This document shows positions 42,074 through 52,430 of a DNA stretch of 64,000 bases, one piece after another; the first letter of the stretch is position 1; the number at the start of each line of letters is the position of its first letter. The translations under genes and the position numbers were made by a program. This DNA is from Prostheceraeus crozeri (lineage: Eukaryota > Platyhelminthes > Polycladida > Euryleptidae), in the NCBI GenBank assembly GCA_907163375.1, contig CAJQUW010009248.1:62001-126000 (forward strand), given 5' to 3'. The notes below the pieces were generated by a model that did no database searches, had not been told where the DNA came from, and worked only from the letters and a program-made list of their open reading frames with translations.

Positions 42074-42300
42074 GTACTTTTCGTTTAATCAAAGAAAACA
42101 AAGAAAACTTCCTTTTAACCAAAAACTTCAATCTCCGTCTATAGTATTAGCAGGTGGTTTTTCTTTGATCCTGTCTTACAAGAAGAGGAACTCACTAGAA
42201 CTCAGCAGACGTGTCGATTCGTAATAGGCATGCTGTGTACATCATTCTGTGGAAGTCTTATTCTCGGCCTCTTTCTCTGGAGAAACTCGTTCTGGCTGTC
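42074..42300 (-). repeat. Host flank repeat, right member of an inverted pair
   Basis: Reverse complement resembles 19965-20212 (shared GTTTAATCA, GATCAAAGAAAAA, GTTCCTCTTCTTGT and AGAACGAGTTTCT). Divergence is well above that between the Polinton ends. Confidence 0.7.
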
Positions 42301-43350
42301 GGACTAAATTGTCTTCCCTTGATCGGCATGGATAGCCGGTTTCAGTGATTGAACATTTTGTCCAATCGAATCGCACAATCAGACTTATCTTTTATGTGTT
42401 ATCAAATCCATTTTCACGAATGAAAGCATGTACCTACATTGGATTTAGTACATTTTATTTCTCGCCAATTTACCTGATTCATTCAAACAATCGCAATGAT
42501 AAAATGCCTTTCACATAAATTGCAAAATCCATGTAAGAAAATGTTTTCCAGATGAAATTGTATCCGTGTTTAGCCTTCCTTTGGTTGTCGGCTCACCTCG
42601 TGACCTTTATATTCTCACCGTCTACAAATTAGAAATACATTCCTCAGCTTTTCATCAACAATATTTTCCAAGCAATTATTAGAAGGATATTATTTCCTTA
42701 TTCCTTGAAAAACTTTTCATTTCCTTAAGTGTCAATCGTCAAAAGTAAAACATAGCAAATTGATAACTGTCTGCGCTTTAACGCAAGCTTTCTCATAGTC
42801 AATTTTTCAGTAATAATTTCTTTGCAGGATGACACCTAATTACCTGCAGAATGAGCATCTCACTTTTCCAGATAATGAAAGCCGCAAACAGAAACAAGCT
42901 TATAAATTACTGGTAGATTAAAAACAATTTTTCGCAGATATTTACTGTCCAAACTGAATTTAAGAGATCCCAGGTGCATTCACCTCAGTCTAATAACCAT
43001 ATAACTCCGACATCATTTATAGACCGATTGATTCTTTTGCTTTGCTGTCCTGTAGTGCCGATTCTATCTTGATAGATACATGATTTTATGAAGATTTCAG
43101 AGGATTCAAATGTAAGCCAATCATAATTCTGCATCTCTTCAATGCCGTAGATTGTGTTTAAAAAGGTTTCCACACATGTAGTGACGAGATAGTTGGACAT
43201 CTAATTGAAAGAATTATTTGACGCACGATTTTATCCCTCATGGGGTCGGATGACCATTGTCTGGCCGCATATGTCAACATACCTACCTTGTAAACCGTGG
43301 CTACCAAACAAATGAAATTCTTGTTACTAAATAGCTTATTTCCTCCCAAC
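42301..43350. other. Intergenic stretch without recognisable features
   Basis: Short open frames only; no motif, no repeat found. Confidence 0.5.
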
Positions 43351-43352
43351 TG

Positions 43353-44336
43353 CACTGTAAATCGCTCAATACCAATCACATACGAAGGATGCATACCAAG
43401 ATATTTTTTTGGTATATTTCTGTATGATCTTGGTATATATTTGTATGCTTTTCGCATGTTATTTCAAGTGTGGTATGCTTTACATACTAAAGCCATACCA
43501 GCACAATGTTAAAAGGAAGCATCAATCATGTCCAAAGTATGTTGATTTAAGGCTTTTTGTCAATAAAGATCACACTAATGCTACTACTGCTTTGTAAGTA
43601 GTGAGATAATGACATTTTATAGTCAAACTAACAATACTGAATTCGATTTTAATACATGTAAGTCCGAGGCATTTCATAAATAATCAATAAGTATTTGACC
43701 ATCAACAATTATGCATTATGTAATTTTGGAACTAAGCATATTATCAATCCAAAATAAAGACACATTATAATTCATGAACGCAAAAATAGTTATGTTTGAG
43801 ATATATAAGTCAACATGGTTGCTGAAAAGTTATCGTTTTATTGAAATGATGTTAATCAATTTAGTTCATGGAAATGAGCTAATTATAGGTCTTGTGAATG
43901 CTATAAGACAAGTTGCAAAGATGACATGCGGCTTTAATTCCACAACAAATCTAACTTAGTAAAATACCACACTTTCACAAAGAAATATTCACGGCTGGTA
44001 TTACTGGAAAAAAGTTATTTGTAAGTAGTATGTAGCATAACATATTTTTTGCCATATGACATAAAGCTATTCATACGAAACACATACCAATTTGCATCGG
44101 GTCTCGTATATAAAACATACCAAGAATTTGTATTTCAACGTAAAACAGCCAATCACAGTTAGCATAGTTCGTATCGTTTACATACCAATCACATACGAAA
44201 GTAAATGGCCATTCGTATGAAAAACATACCAGATTTCTTTATATATACCAGAATCTCGTATCAAATGTTGGTTTCAAATTGCATGTAAACTTGGTATGTG
44301 TTTGTATGTAATTTTCGTATCCAGCGATTTACAGTG
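43353..44336. mobile_element. Non-autonomous DNA transposon with 14-bp perfect ends
   Basis: Starts CACTGTAAATCGCT (43353-43366) and ends AGCGATTTACAGTG (44323-44336). Subterminal regions on both sides are filled with CATACCAA/TTGGTATG and CATACGAA variants. TG flanks both ends, possibly a 2-bp duplication. Internal frames show no transposase. It shares CACTGTAAA with the MITE at 14979-15252. Confidence 0.8.
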
Positions 44337-44339
44337 TGG

Positions 44340-45420
44340 CAACGTGGTCACTGTACAGCCCTGAACAGAGTGCCTACCAGATGCGGCTTTTTCTTATAAT
44401 CGCACAGATAGGTGAAATAGGCATTTTACCTTTTACTGCGTTATAAAATGGAGCTTAAAATAATGAATTCGATTCTATTACAATAAGTCAAAGATTTTCT
44501 ATATATATTCACAGAGGTAAAAAATATGTATTAACCGTTCACAGGTCGATGTCAAAAACAGCATTAATCCATTTGGCGACAGTGTAACGCTTTCATTACA
44601 TGAATTTTCGGATTCTGGCGTCTTCTACAGGTTATGACATGTGGTACAATATTTTGATTGTCATACATGATTTATCGCATATTTTTAGGTAAACGATCGC
44701 CAATTCAAAAGTTAGGACTGAATGTTGCTTACATTTTATCACGAAATATATGAAGAAAAACTGGGCATAAAATCTGCTTCATACTGTATCACAGTGTATG
44801 AACTTTCACATGTAATTTACCATAAAGGAGATTTGCGTGATCTAATTATTCATAAAATTACGAAAATTGCAATCAATACTTCCTCTGATATTCATTCATG
44901 ACTTGGCATGTCATTTTTTTAAACACTTTGCGTTTTAGTTGCACCGGCGTAATCTGATATAGAAATTTCAAACACGAGAAAAATGTAAATGAAGCAAACG
45001 GTGGTGAGCACTGTCAATTTTCTTCAAAACTAATACTCGTTGAATAATGAAAATGAACAATTTCATTACAATATTAGATTCATGGTGTGTTCATAGTGTG
45101 TGTGTAATACTTGTTGTTATTTTTAGACTATGGCTTTTCCTTAGCTACCTGAAGACAATGGCCAAGCAGTTGCGAACTTTGGATCAAGCAGTTACTGAAA
45201 TATTGAATAATGCCACAAAACTACCAGAAGCAAATGCTCTATCAGAGCTATGAGACGATGGTGAGTCGATGATGAGTATATAAACGATGTCTCAGAGGTC
45301 AGTGATATCTCAGGACAGTGTGAGATTCCAACGAAGGATGACTAGGATGATCATTTCAGTGAACAAAAGAAGCAGATAAGCCAATGAAATGGCAAATGTC
45401 TGTTATTATCATCTTTGAAA
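44340..45420. other. A+T-rich stretch; possible upstream piggyBac remnant
   Basis: No clear gene. A short frame at 45047-45253 has a hydrophobic N-terminal segment and no family match; the last part could be the decayed start of the piggyBac remnant that follows. Confidence 0.35.
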
Positions 45421-45735
45421 TTGGATGAACATTCTCTGGGTACATTCCAAGTCAAGAATCCTCATGAGATACTTGATGCATATGCTGATGGTCTTATCGA
45501 TCTCTTAGTAACAGAAACTTGGGCAAATGTTAGGCCTACATAAAGCTGAACAATCTGAAATGCCTTCATTTCATGGTGCTCTTTATTTGAGTGGATATTT
45601 CGAATTGCCGAGGTGTCTCCAACTTTAACGTGACTGGAGTCGACACAGTTCTCGACAGGAATTTCGAAATGTAAAAACATATTTTCATTTCAACGATAAC
45701 GATGCAACTCAACGTAGCAAAGTGCGTCAAGGTAA
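45421..45735 (+). pseudogene. piggyBac-type transposase fragment
   Basis: Forward frames read FQVKNPHEILDAYADGLIDLLVTET, as at the start of the piggyBac DDE domain (...FELFFDDELIDLIVEQT). Then, after a shift and stops, SFHGALYLSGYFELPR (as FIGILLLSGYxKLPR) and EFRNVKTYFHFNDN follow. The order and spacing fit piggyBac. The catalytic Asp region downstream is missing. A dead fragment. Confidence 0.7.
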
Positions 45736-46800
45736 CAAACTTTAAAAATAACAAGCTAATGACTAGTTAATTTTCAATAGGTACAAAGTAGGCTATGATT
45801 TAAAAGAAAAGTTTTATATCCTAAAATGTGTAAAAATTTTAAAAATGCTTACTAGAAGGACAAACAATGCTTCTCTTCTCCTCATGTGTATGTTCAAAAT
45901 TATGTTTATCACTTATATATTGAAAAGATCCTATTTAACAGTCTGCCCATTCAGATGATAAGAGGACAGGTCTGTTTCCAATCAAAATATCAGATCTAGC
46001 TAATAACGCAGCGGGATTACGCTATCTAAAATCTACCAGGTGTGTAAGAGAATTAATATTAGTTCCTTAAGCTAAAACGTGAAATAGAATTGTACAAAAT
46101 AAGCATACAAATTATTTGACTATTTTTAATGAGGTCATCAACAGTAACTTCTTCAGGACGATCGCGTTTCGACCGCTTAATCCTGGACGCTCAAACCCGA
46201 CCAAGCGCGGTCCTGTACATTTAAGATGCACAGCCTCAAAAATTAAATTTATAATAGAGAAAGATTAGCATCTATCAAAAAAAATAGAGTCACTATTGAC
46301 TGAAATGTACCTCAGGCATTTGAAAGAAGGACAGAGTCCAGCCAGTAGAGGTCAAGAGGCGGGGACATAATCCACCTTCAACTCAGGACGTGCTGCAAAA
46401 ACAATTGAAGCAAATTCATAGCAAACAGCAGACATCAACGACAAGCTGTGTAAGAAGGCCTTTGATTGAATTTGCTAATTTCGCAGTGCATACTCCACGA
46501 CGGTTGTGTCTGGAAAGCGCTCTTAACGCTATTAGTAATTTTTCGACGTTTGGTGTGTGATTAAGTGATTCATTCTTGTGGATTTATACATCATCATCTT
46601 CGTCGTAGCGTTCTACGTTGTTTGGTCTCATTCGTTGGTCAATTGGAGATCTGTGTTTCGTGACAATTGAGGATTTAGCCCTTTAGTGTTATTCCATGCA
46701 CAGTTCCGTGTTCGGAAATTGGGTCAGTTGTATCACGCCACCGCGTCTGTCTTGTCACATTCCGAAGACCAATAATTCAACTCAAGCCGTTGATCTTGTC
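45736..46800. other. Stretch without a gene; its 3' part is probably the LINE 2 5'UTR
   Basis: No supported frame. The last 300-400 bp are less A+T-rich and lead into the LINE ORF1 with no visible boundary. Confidence 0.4.
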
Positions 46801-46805
46801 TTTGG

Positions 46806-46876
46806 CTGCTGTGGTCTAGTGGTAGCGTGTCTGGCAGACACTTCAAAGTTTTGGGTTCAAATCTAGTTGTGAACGA
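46806..46876 (+). repeat. tRNA-like sequence with A- and B-box matches
   Basis: TGGTCTAGTGGTAGCG resembles an A box and D arm, GTGTCTGGCAGACAC an anticodon-arm hairpin, and GGGTTCAAATC a B box 33 bp on. The acceptor and T stems do not pair well, so it is not a functional tRNA. It could be a SINE head or an internal pol III-type promoter just before the LINE ORF1 start. Confidence 0.45.
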
Positions 46877-46884
46877 AATATCAA

Positions 46885-47643
46885 GTGGTTGGTATGGCTG
46901 AGAATGTCTCCTTTTTAGAATTCCGTCGAAAGTCTGCTACGCAGATTCACAAGCTTTCAAAGAGTCAGTTGTTGATGACCTTGAAAGATACTGTTTCACA
47001 TGTGGATGATCAAGAAAGTCCTGCAAGCAATTCTATCACCGCCTTTGATGAGGCGAAATTGAAAGGTATTGTCCAGGAGGCTGTAAATGATATCAAACAG
47101 CAACTACCGATTGAAAGCAAATGAATGATAGAAGACATGGAAAATAAAGTGAATCATAAAATTACTGACCTTACTAGTGTCATGTGCGAATTGAAAGACA
47201 ATATCCCTCGGTATGTGCTCAACGAGTTGGATGACAGAGATTCTCGAAAGAACAATCTAATTGTCTTTGGGATTCCAGAACCTAGTAATGTTGATCATAA
47301 AGAGTGTGACGAAGCTTCTTTCTCCGGAATAGTATCAACAATGGGTATTCACGATGATATCAAGATAAAGCGCTTTTTCCGATTTGGTGTTAAAGGTCAT
47401 AAGCCACGACCTCTGAAGGTCATATTACACTCAACATATGATAAATGGCGCATCATCAGAAACGCCAGAAACCTGAGAATGGTGGATCAATATAAGCAGA
47501 TCTACTTAAAACCCGATCAAACACCTTACCAGATCAGTCAAGAGAAAACACTTCGAAACGAACTCAAGATCAGACGTGAACACGGCGAGGAAGTAGTCCT
47601 GAAACAGGGGGAAATAACAAAAGCTCCATCAAGGCGTGATTGA
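46885..47643 (+). pseudogene. LINE 2 ORF1 protein (RNA-binding), one in-frame TGA
   Basis: Frame from MVGMAENVSF to a TGA at 47122, directly followed by ATG and continuing in the same frame to 47643. The N-terminal part is helical (AVNDIKQQL ... MEDMENK-like heptads). RDSRKNNLIVFGIPEP, RFFRFG and LRMVDQYKQIYLKPDQTP match the RRM-like and C-terminal domain of LINE ORF1 proteins that chaperone the RNA. Together about 250 codons. A single stop is the only lesion. Confidence 0.7.
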
Positions 47644-47661
47644 CTAATTCCTCCTAGTATT

Positions 47662-48692
47662 TTATTGATAAATGCTCATTCCATAGCTAGTATTGGCAAA
47701 ATAGACGAGTTAAGACTTTCATGTGCTAACTTGAAACCTGATATCGTGATCGTCACCGAGAGTTGGCTGAAAGACTATCATGATGATATTGTGTTTAATA
47801 TTGATGGATACAGACTACTACGCAGTGATCGCCCGGATCATCATGGTGGCGGTGTGGCTACATGGATGAATCATACTATGAACATTATAATCATCATACT
47901 ATATGAACAGGTCTCGTAAGCAGGTCATTGAATGAATGGTATAGTGAAGCTGTTGTTGGCCCACCCTTATCAAGTACAAGACATGTTTGCAGTGTACTTG
48001 GGTGTGTGATGATTCGCTAGAGATTGTTAAATCAGAATTTTTCCATTTGAATGAGTGGTGCACTATGAATGGTTTTACACTGAATGTGAATAAGACAAAA
48101 GGAATGGAGATTTCAAAGAGACACAACAGTATTGACTATATTTTTCCTTTTGATATTGTACGAAAACTGAAGATCCTAGGAGTGTGGTGGTCTGACGATT
48201 TGAAATGGAAAACTCATTTCCAAGATGTTGAATCTCGCTGTTCCCGACGCTTGTACGTACTGAAAGTTTTAAGAAGACAGTTAAATCACAATGAGTTATG
48301 GGCAGTGTCTGTTGGAGTTATTGAATGTTTGATCTTTGTATGCATATCCGTTGTTCGGTATTTTGAGTCATGATCGTTATGTTATCATAAAGAGATTATT
48401 TAAACGTGCCAAAAGAATGGTATGTTTTAGTGATTGTCCATGCAAGAACACTTTTAACAATTTTCTGAAGCGACGTAAGAAGTTCTTTTTGGACTTTTAC
48501 AAGAGTTGTCACAATCCGTCCCACCCAATACATGGAATAACAACGCATGAACGAAATGGTCGTATTGCAGTTGCATATTGTCGTACAACAAGACGCCAGA
48601 ATTCCTTTGCTATTTTGACAACAAAAGAGTCACTAATAACTTTGTTGACTTATTTTGACTTATGTACAAGTAATTGTGAATTGTGTTTTTGA
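47662..48692 (+). pseudogene. LINE 2 ORF2 remnant (endonuclease start and RT C terminus)
   Basis: NAHSIASIGKIDELRLSC and PDIVIVTESWL are the first strands of the APE-type endonuclease, and GGGVATWM follows. After a deletion, the frame resumes past RT motif C with WCTMNGFTLNVNKTK, LKILGVWWSDDLKWKTH, RRLYVLKVLRRQ, and, after a further shift at about 48340, SHDRYVIIKRLFKRAKR and CRTTRRQNSFAI. The RT catalytic motifs are absent. Same family as the 5.7-8.3 kb copy by its C-terminal block and tail. Confidence 0.75.
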
Positions 48693-48740
48693 TTATCATT
48701 TGATAAATATATATTTTTTCTCTCTCTCTCTCTCTCTCTC

Positions 48741-48877
48741 AATTCATATTTTCGACAGATGCCTCTGAAATGTGATGGATTGCTTTTATGATGAAGCTAT
48801 GACTCATTTCTTCGGCAGGAATCGTTTGGAACAATTCATAAGTACGTTCTAAGAAAGCCTTATTGTTATGAAGTGGG
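48741..48877 (-). other. Short exon-like open segment between LINE 2 tail and Polinton B
   Basis: The reverse strand is open across the whole 137 bp, with protein-like composition (FLERTYELFQTIPAEEM, IIKAIHHISEAS). It is interrupted by the LINE on one side and the Polinton on the other. It might be part of a host exon, but no family is recognised. Confidence 0.25.
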
Positions 48878-49895
48878 AGTAGTAAGCAAGTGACAAACAC
48901 TCGACCGGCGCCCCCCCCTCTGGAACGGCAGAGTGTCGTGGTGTGCCGGCCAGGTTGGTTCACGTTCACGAAATGTTCGCTGACTCCCCCCCCTCTGGAA
49001 CGGCAGAGTGTCGTGGTGTGCCGGCCAGGTTGGTTCACGTTCATGAAATGTTCGCTGACTCCCCCCCTTCTGGAACGACAGAGTGTCGTGGTGGACTTGG
49101 GCGACCGCCAGGATTAGTCTTGAGGCTATAGTGTGTGATGTTTTTCGTGCAATCTGCTGAATGTTGGGTTGTAAAATGGGTTGTTTCGAGTGGAAGGAGT
49201 GGTCGGATGAGAAAACGGAGGCCAGATTCGGATTCAGCGTGAAATTCTGCATCCGTATGGTGAATTTGAACGCCATCGGAGAGAAAAATTTTCGCTGACG
49301 TCCCCCCCCTCTGGACAGCTCGCTTCGATTTTGGCTTCCAGTGGACGGATTTTGTCGTGCCATAGCTCGTTTGAAAGCTAAGAGTGAGACAAATTCACTG
49401 AAAAAATCGGCTTGTTCCTATCTGTCTTCGTTTAGATGTGAGACGCCATTTAAGATTTTGGCACATTGGCGAAAAACGACAGAGTTAGAATTTGGGACGT
49501 TTTGGGCTGTAGCTTCAAAACGAAGCATCGGATTGGAAAACGGATTTCAGATTTGGAATCAGCGTGAAATTCTCTATCTGTATGGTGAGTTTCAAGTCAA
49601 TCGGTAAGAAAAAATTTCGCTGACGTCCCCCCCCCGGCACCGATCTTCCAACTTTGGTTCTAGAGATCGTAGAAAGTCGTGCAATAGCTCGTTTGAAAGC
49701 TAAGAGTGAGAAAAATTCACTGAAAGAATCGGCTTGTTCCTATCTGTCTTCGTTTAGATGTGAGACGCCATTTAAGATTTTGAGAGATTGACGAAAAACG
49801 ATAGAGTTAGAATTTGGGACGTTTTGGGCTCTAGCTTCAAAACGAAGCATGGGATTGGTAAACGGAGACCAGATTTGGAATCAGCTTGATGTTAT
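48878..49895 (+). repeat. Polinton B terminal region with nested tandem repeats
   Basis: The outer part has about two and a half units of about 80 bp (48905, 48985, 49062): C-run, CTCTGGAACGGCAGAGTGTCGTGGTG, then TTCACGTTCA...GAAATGTTCGCTGAC. The inner part has about three units of about 330 bp (partial at 49170, then 49310 and 49640). These carry TTTGAAAGCTAAGAGTGAGA and ATGTGAGACGCCATTTAAGA, each introduced by GACGTC plus a C-run. Related to the copy A ends but rearranged. Confidence 0.8.
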
Positions 49896-49896
49896 T

Positions 49897-50046
49897 GTCC
49901 AATGAGGATCATCATCCAATGAGAATCAAGCATTTCTTTATAAATAGCGAGCCTTCCACAGTGAGAATCATTCCATCGTTGAATGATACGAGTGACGGAC
50001 GCACATTTTCTCTCTCTCTAGTTCCTTGTTCTATTATCCAACTAAA
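49897..50046 (+). promoter_or_regulatory. TATA/CCAAT promoter of the gene train (copy B)
   Basis: CCAATGAG twice (49900 and 49917), TTTATAAATAG at about 49938, a TCTCTCTCTC initiator-like run at 50010-50020, then the ATG at 50047. Confidence 0.75.
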
Positions 50047-50822
50047 ATGGTAAGTCGCTACTTTCCTCCCTCTCCTCCCTTGAACGTAAACTTAATACAA
50101 TCTTTTTTCATTTTCAGGCATCTACTCCATCTGCTGCACTAGTAGGACAAAATGGCGGTCAAACGTTACAAGGTTCGCTACGGTCAGATCATCTACAACT
50201 GAGGCCAGTGGAAGAAACAACCAAGGTACATAATCCTACACCGCTACAGCGTAAATTTAAACAAGTCTTGCGTTATGACGATCATAGCGTAGTACTCCAA
50301 ACGGGAATGCTCCCTTCCACGGATGTCAAGATAATGCGCAATCAGTATGGGGACTACATACTGATCCCCGTGAGTCCATACATTCGCCGCCAACTTGATA
50401 TTATTGAGGAGTATGTGACATTAAATATGGACATTCCTACTCCTCTTGCTCAAGAGTGGAAGGCTAGAGATGACAAGGATACTCCCTATAGAAAGATTTG
50501 GGATGGTAATCACATTTGCCTACCGGTATCACATTGGTGTACTTACTATAAGAAGGAGGGAGATCAATCAATACCCATCACATGTGATGAGCTCGGAGAA
50601 GGTACTTGGGATATCCTTTTCAAAGTGAGTGGGTTATATTATGGTCGACACAAGGATAATAAAATAGCCTCTCTCTCCATGCATATGGAATCCATCCTAT
50701 ATATTCCAAAACCACCCAACGTGGACGACATAATTGATCAAATCCTTAACAGCAGTGGTACGAAGCGCAAGTCGGAGAAGAATGCTGCCTCAAAACGCAA
50801 ATCAAAGAAGGAGAATTACTAG
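50047..50822 (+). CDS. Spliced putative DNA-binding protein, 235 aa (copy B)
   Basis: ATG 50047-50049, donor GTAAGT at 50050, a 68-nt intron ending TTTTCAG at 50117, and exon 2 from 50118 to 50822 (705 bases, in phase). It differs from copy A by about ten substitutions and no indels in coding sequence. The acceptor changes from TTTTTAG to TTTTCAG, still good. Conservation of donor, acceptor and phase in both copies supports the intron. See copy A for domain remarks. Confidence 0.65.
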
Positions 50823-50856
50823 TCCTTTCCTAACTCTACCCTATGACAATTCGCTT

Positions 50857-50982
50857 ATGTGCTTTGAGTGTCGTAGACGTGGTCTTATTAGATACATTTT
50901 ACTTCTTCGTTGCCATCATATCATTTGTGTATTTTGTCGTGAAAAGCATCGATGTAATTCTTCATTTTGTAATATGTTATAG
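50857..50982 (+). CDS. Small RING-like zinc protein, 41 aa (copy B)
   Basis: Same as 39859-39984, with Phe for one Cys in the ICVFC segment. All paired ligands C2, C5, C19, C24, C27, C33 and C38 remain. Its ATG lies 35 bp after the stop of the spliced gene. Confidence 0.5.
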   Translation: MCFECRRRGLIRYILLLRCHHIICVFCREKHRCNSSFCNML

Positions 50983-51015
50983 AACGTTTCCTTAGATGTG
51001 TAATTTCCGTTTTAG

Positions 51016-51564
51016 GCTTCTATCATCATTTTTATGGATTGTGAGGGTGAACCTGTACAGGAGCTCAGTGCTATTGCTATGAACAATTGGACATATCAGA
51101 TTGTTAGTGTCTATCATCAACATGCCAACTGCGATCCCAATAATGATCACTGAGCGAGAAAACACATTCATGGACTTAATCGGAAATATTTGCAAGACTA
51201 TGGCCTTTCTTGTGAGAGTGCTCTTCTTATTGACTTTAAACGATGGTTAGCTGCTTTCAATGTTATACGCATCTTTTGTAATAATTCTGGTAAGGAGAGG
51301 AAAGTATTTCCCAATCTAATCATTGATGATATTTTGCTCCCACGTTGGGATAGTAGAGTGAATCAACATTATCATGAAGTCACGAAACGTTTTAAGGATT
51401 TGTCTGTTCCTATTTTGTCTGTTCGTTGTAGTAGCTACGTTCATAACCAATGCTTCTTTCCTCCTTACCTCAACACTGCCAAAGTCCTGTCTGGTTATCA
51501 TTGCTCGCTGTATGATAGTTACCAGCTGTATCTATTTTATCTCTTTCAAACCATTGATTTATAA
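51016..51564 (+). pseudogene. DEDD-type exonuclease-like protein (copy B, nonsense)
   Basis: Follows an acceptor-like GTTTTAG at 51009-51015. It keeps the FMDCEGEPVQEL motif, but TGA at about 51151 replaces a Trp codon of copy A. The rest is open and close to A (CESALLIDFKRWL, LYDSYQLYLF). The gene is disabled by this one change unless read through. Confidence 0.65.
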
Positions 51565-51651
51565 TGCATGCTTGTTACCGTTATTCAATAAATGTTACTA
51601 TGAGAAGAGTTGTTGTTTTCATGCAATGGATGGGTTAGATAAAGGGCGATC

Positions 51652-52053
51652 ATGTCTTTCTCAAACGACTGCGGAACATTACATTTTCATAGGCAAAGTT
51701 TAAAAGGAGCTGTTCAAGATTATGTGATAAATTTTCATAAAGATGAGACCGACATCGAAGCAGTGGTCGATGATGCTAGCACTCTATTTCTAGAGTTAAT
51801 GAATACATTCTCTGATAGCATTATCATGGCGCGATTAGTTGCGAAAATTAAGTTTAGTCATTTTGGAAAGCAAGAGGTGGAAAGTCGCTCTTTCCATTTT
51901 GCTTCTTATTCAATGGAAGTGGTAGATCACCCCGAAGAATTTTTTAAAAGACATATGACTGAACGTCTTAACGCATTTAACCATCATGGTAGCAGTCTAG
52001 TGATTGAAGCGATTTCAGATATTCACATTCAAATTTCCATAAAGAAAAATTGA
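51652..52053 (+). CDS. Conserved Polinton 133-aa protein (copy B)
   Basis: Open; three codons shorter than copy A near HMTERLNAF. Otherwise a few substitutions. Its stop overlaps the ATG of the membrane RING gene (ATGA at 52050). Same remarks as for 38781-39191. Confidence 0.6.
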   Translation: MSFSNDCGTLHFHRQSLKGAVQDYVINFHKDETDIEAVVDDASTLFLELMNTFSDSIIMARLVAKIKFSHFGKQEVESRSFHFASYSMEVVDHPEEFFKRHMTERLNAFNHHGSSLVIEAISDIHIQISIKKN

Positions 52054-52379
52054 AAATGCAGTGGTACTTGATTGTAGCACAACTGGTTTTCGAGCTTTGT
52101 CTGCTCACTCTCGAAGTATATTCCTTCTGTACATGCGTCTATTATTTAGAAAAGGCTAGCAAATTCATATCTTCAAAAAGACTTGCTATAGACATCAGTA
52201 ACGGTGAAACTATGTGTTGCGATGTATGTAAGCGAAAGGATGGAAATGAAAAGCGCATCTTCAAGAGATGTAAGCATGCTTTTTGTCAACGCTGTTTCAT
52301 ACGTAATTGTATTCAACTTTGCCAATGTAACCACTGTGATGTTGCTCATTTCGAGTGTCACTTATGTCGCAATAGTTAG
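52050..52379 (+). CDS. Membrane-anchored RING-like protein, 109 aa (copy B, intact)
   Basis: Residues 4-31 form one hydrophobic segment (WYLIVAQLVFELCLLTLEVY), a likely signal anchor. After a short linker the C-terminal half holds Cys56/57, Cys60, Cys74, His76, Cys79, Cys82, Cys87/91/93, Cys96, His100, Cys103 and Cys106, with RCKHAFCQRCF as the central C-x-H-x-x-C-x2-C of a RING. Small membrane RING proteins in viruses often act as E3 ligases on host proteins; here this is inference. The 5' end overlaps the preceding gene. Copy A is frameshifted in a T-run. Confidence 0.7.
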   Translation: MKMQWYLIVAQLVFELCLLTLEVYSFCTCVYYLEKASKFISSKRLAIDISNGETMCCDVCKRKDGNEKRIFKRCKHAFCQRCFIRNCIQLCQCNHCDVAHFECHLCRNS

Positions 52380-52430
52380 TACCTATGCAAATGTGGTAAA
52401 GATAGGTTTTAGCAAAGACTAACACGGAAA

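Larger units (their letters stand above)
46880..48740 (+). mobile_element. CR1-like LINE 2 with ORF1, internally deleted
   Basis: ORF1 and the two ends of ORF2 are present; most of the endonuclease and the RT core are missing between about 47900 and 47985. The 3' end is TTTTTTCTCTCTC... (48714-48740), the same kind of (CT)n tail as the LINE at 5541-8284. The 5' boundary is not defined and may lie before 46800. Confidence 0.75.

Noticed and set aside
46806-46876. A functional tRNA gene
   Set aside because: A- and B-box-like motifs are there, but acceptor and T stems do not pair.
48739-49363. Reverse frames of 100-165 aa across the copy B end
   Set aside because: They are made of the terminal tandem repeats; only the 48741-48877 part outside the element might be exon-like.
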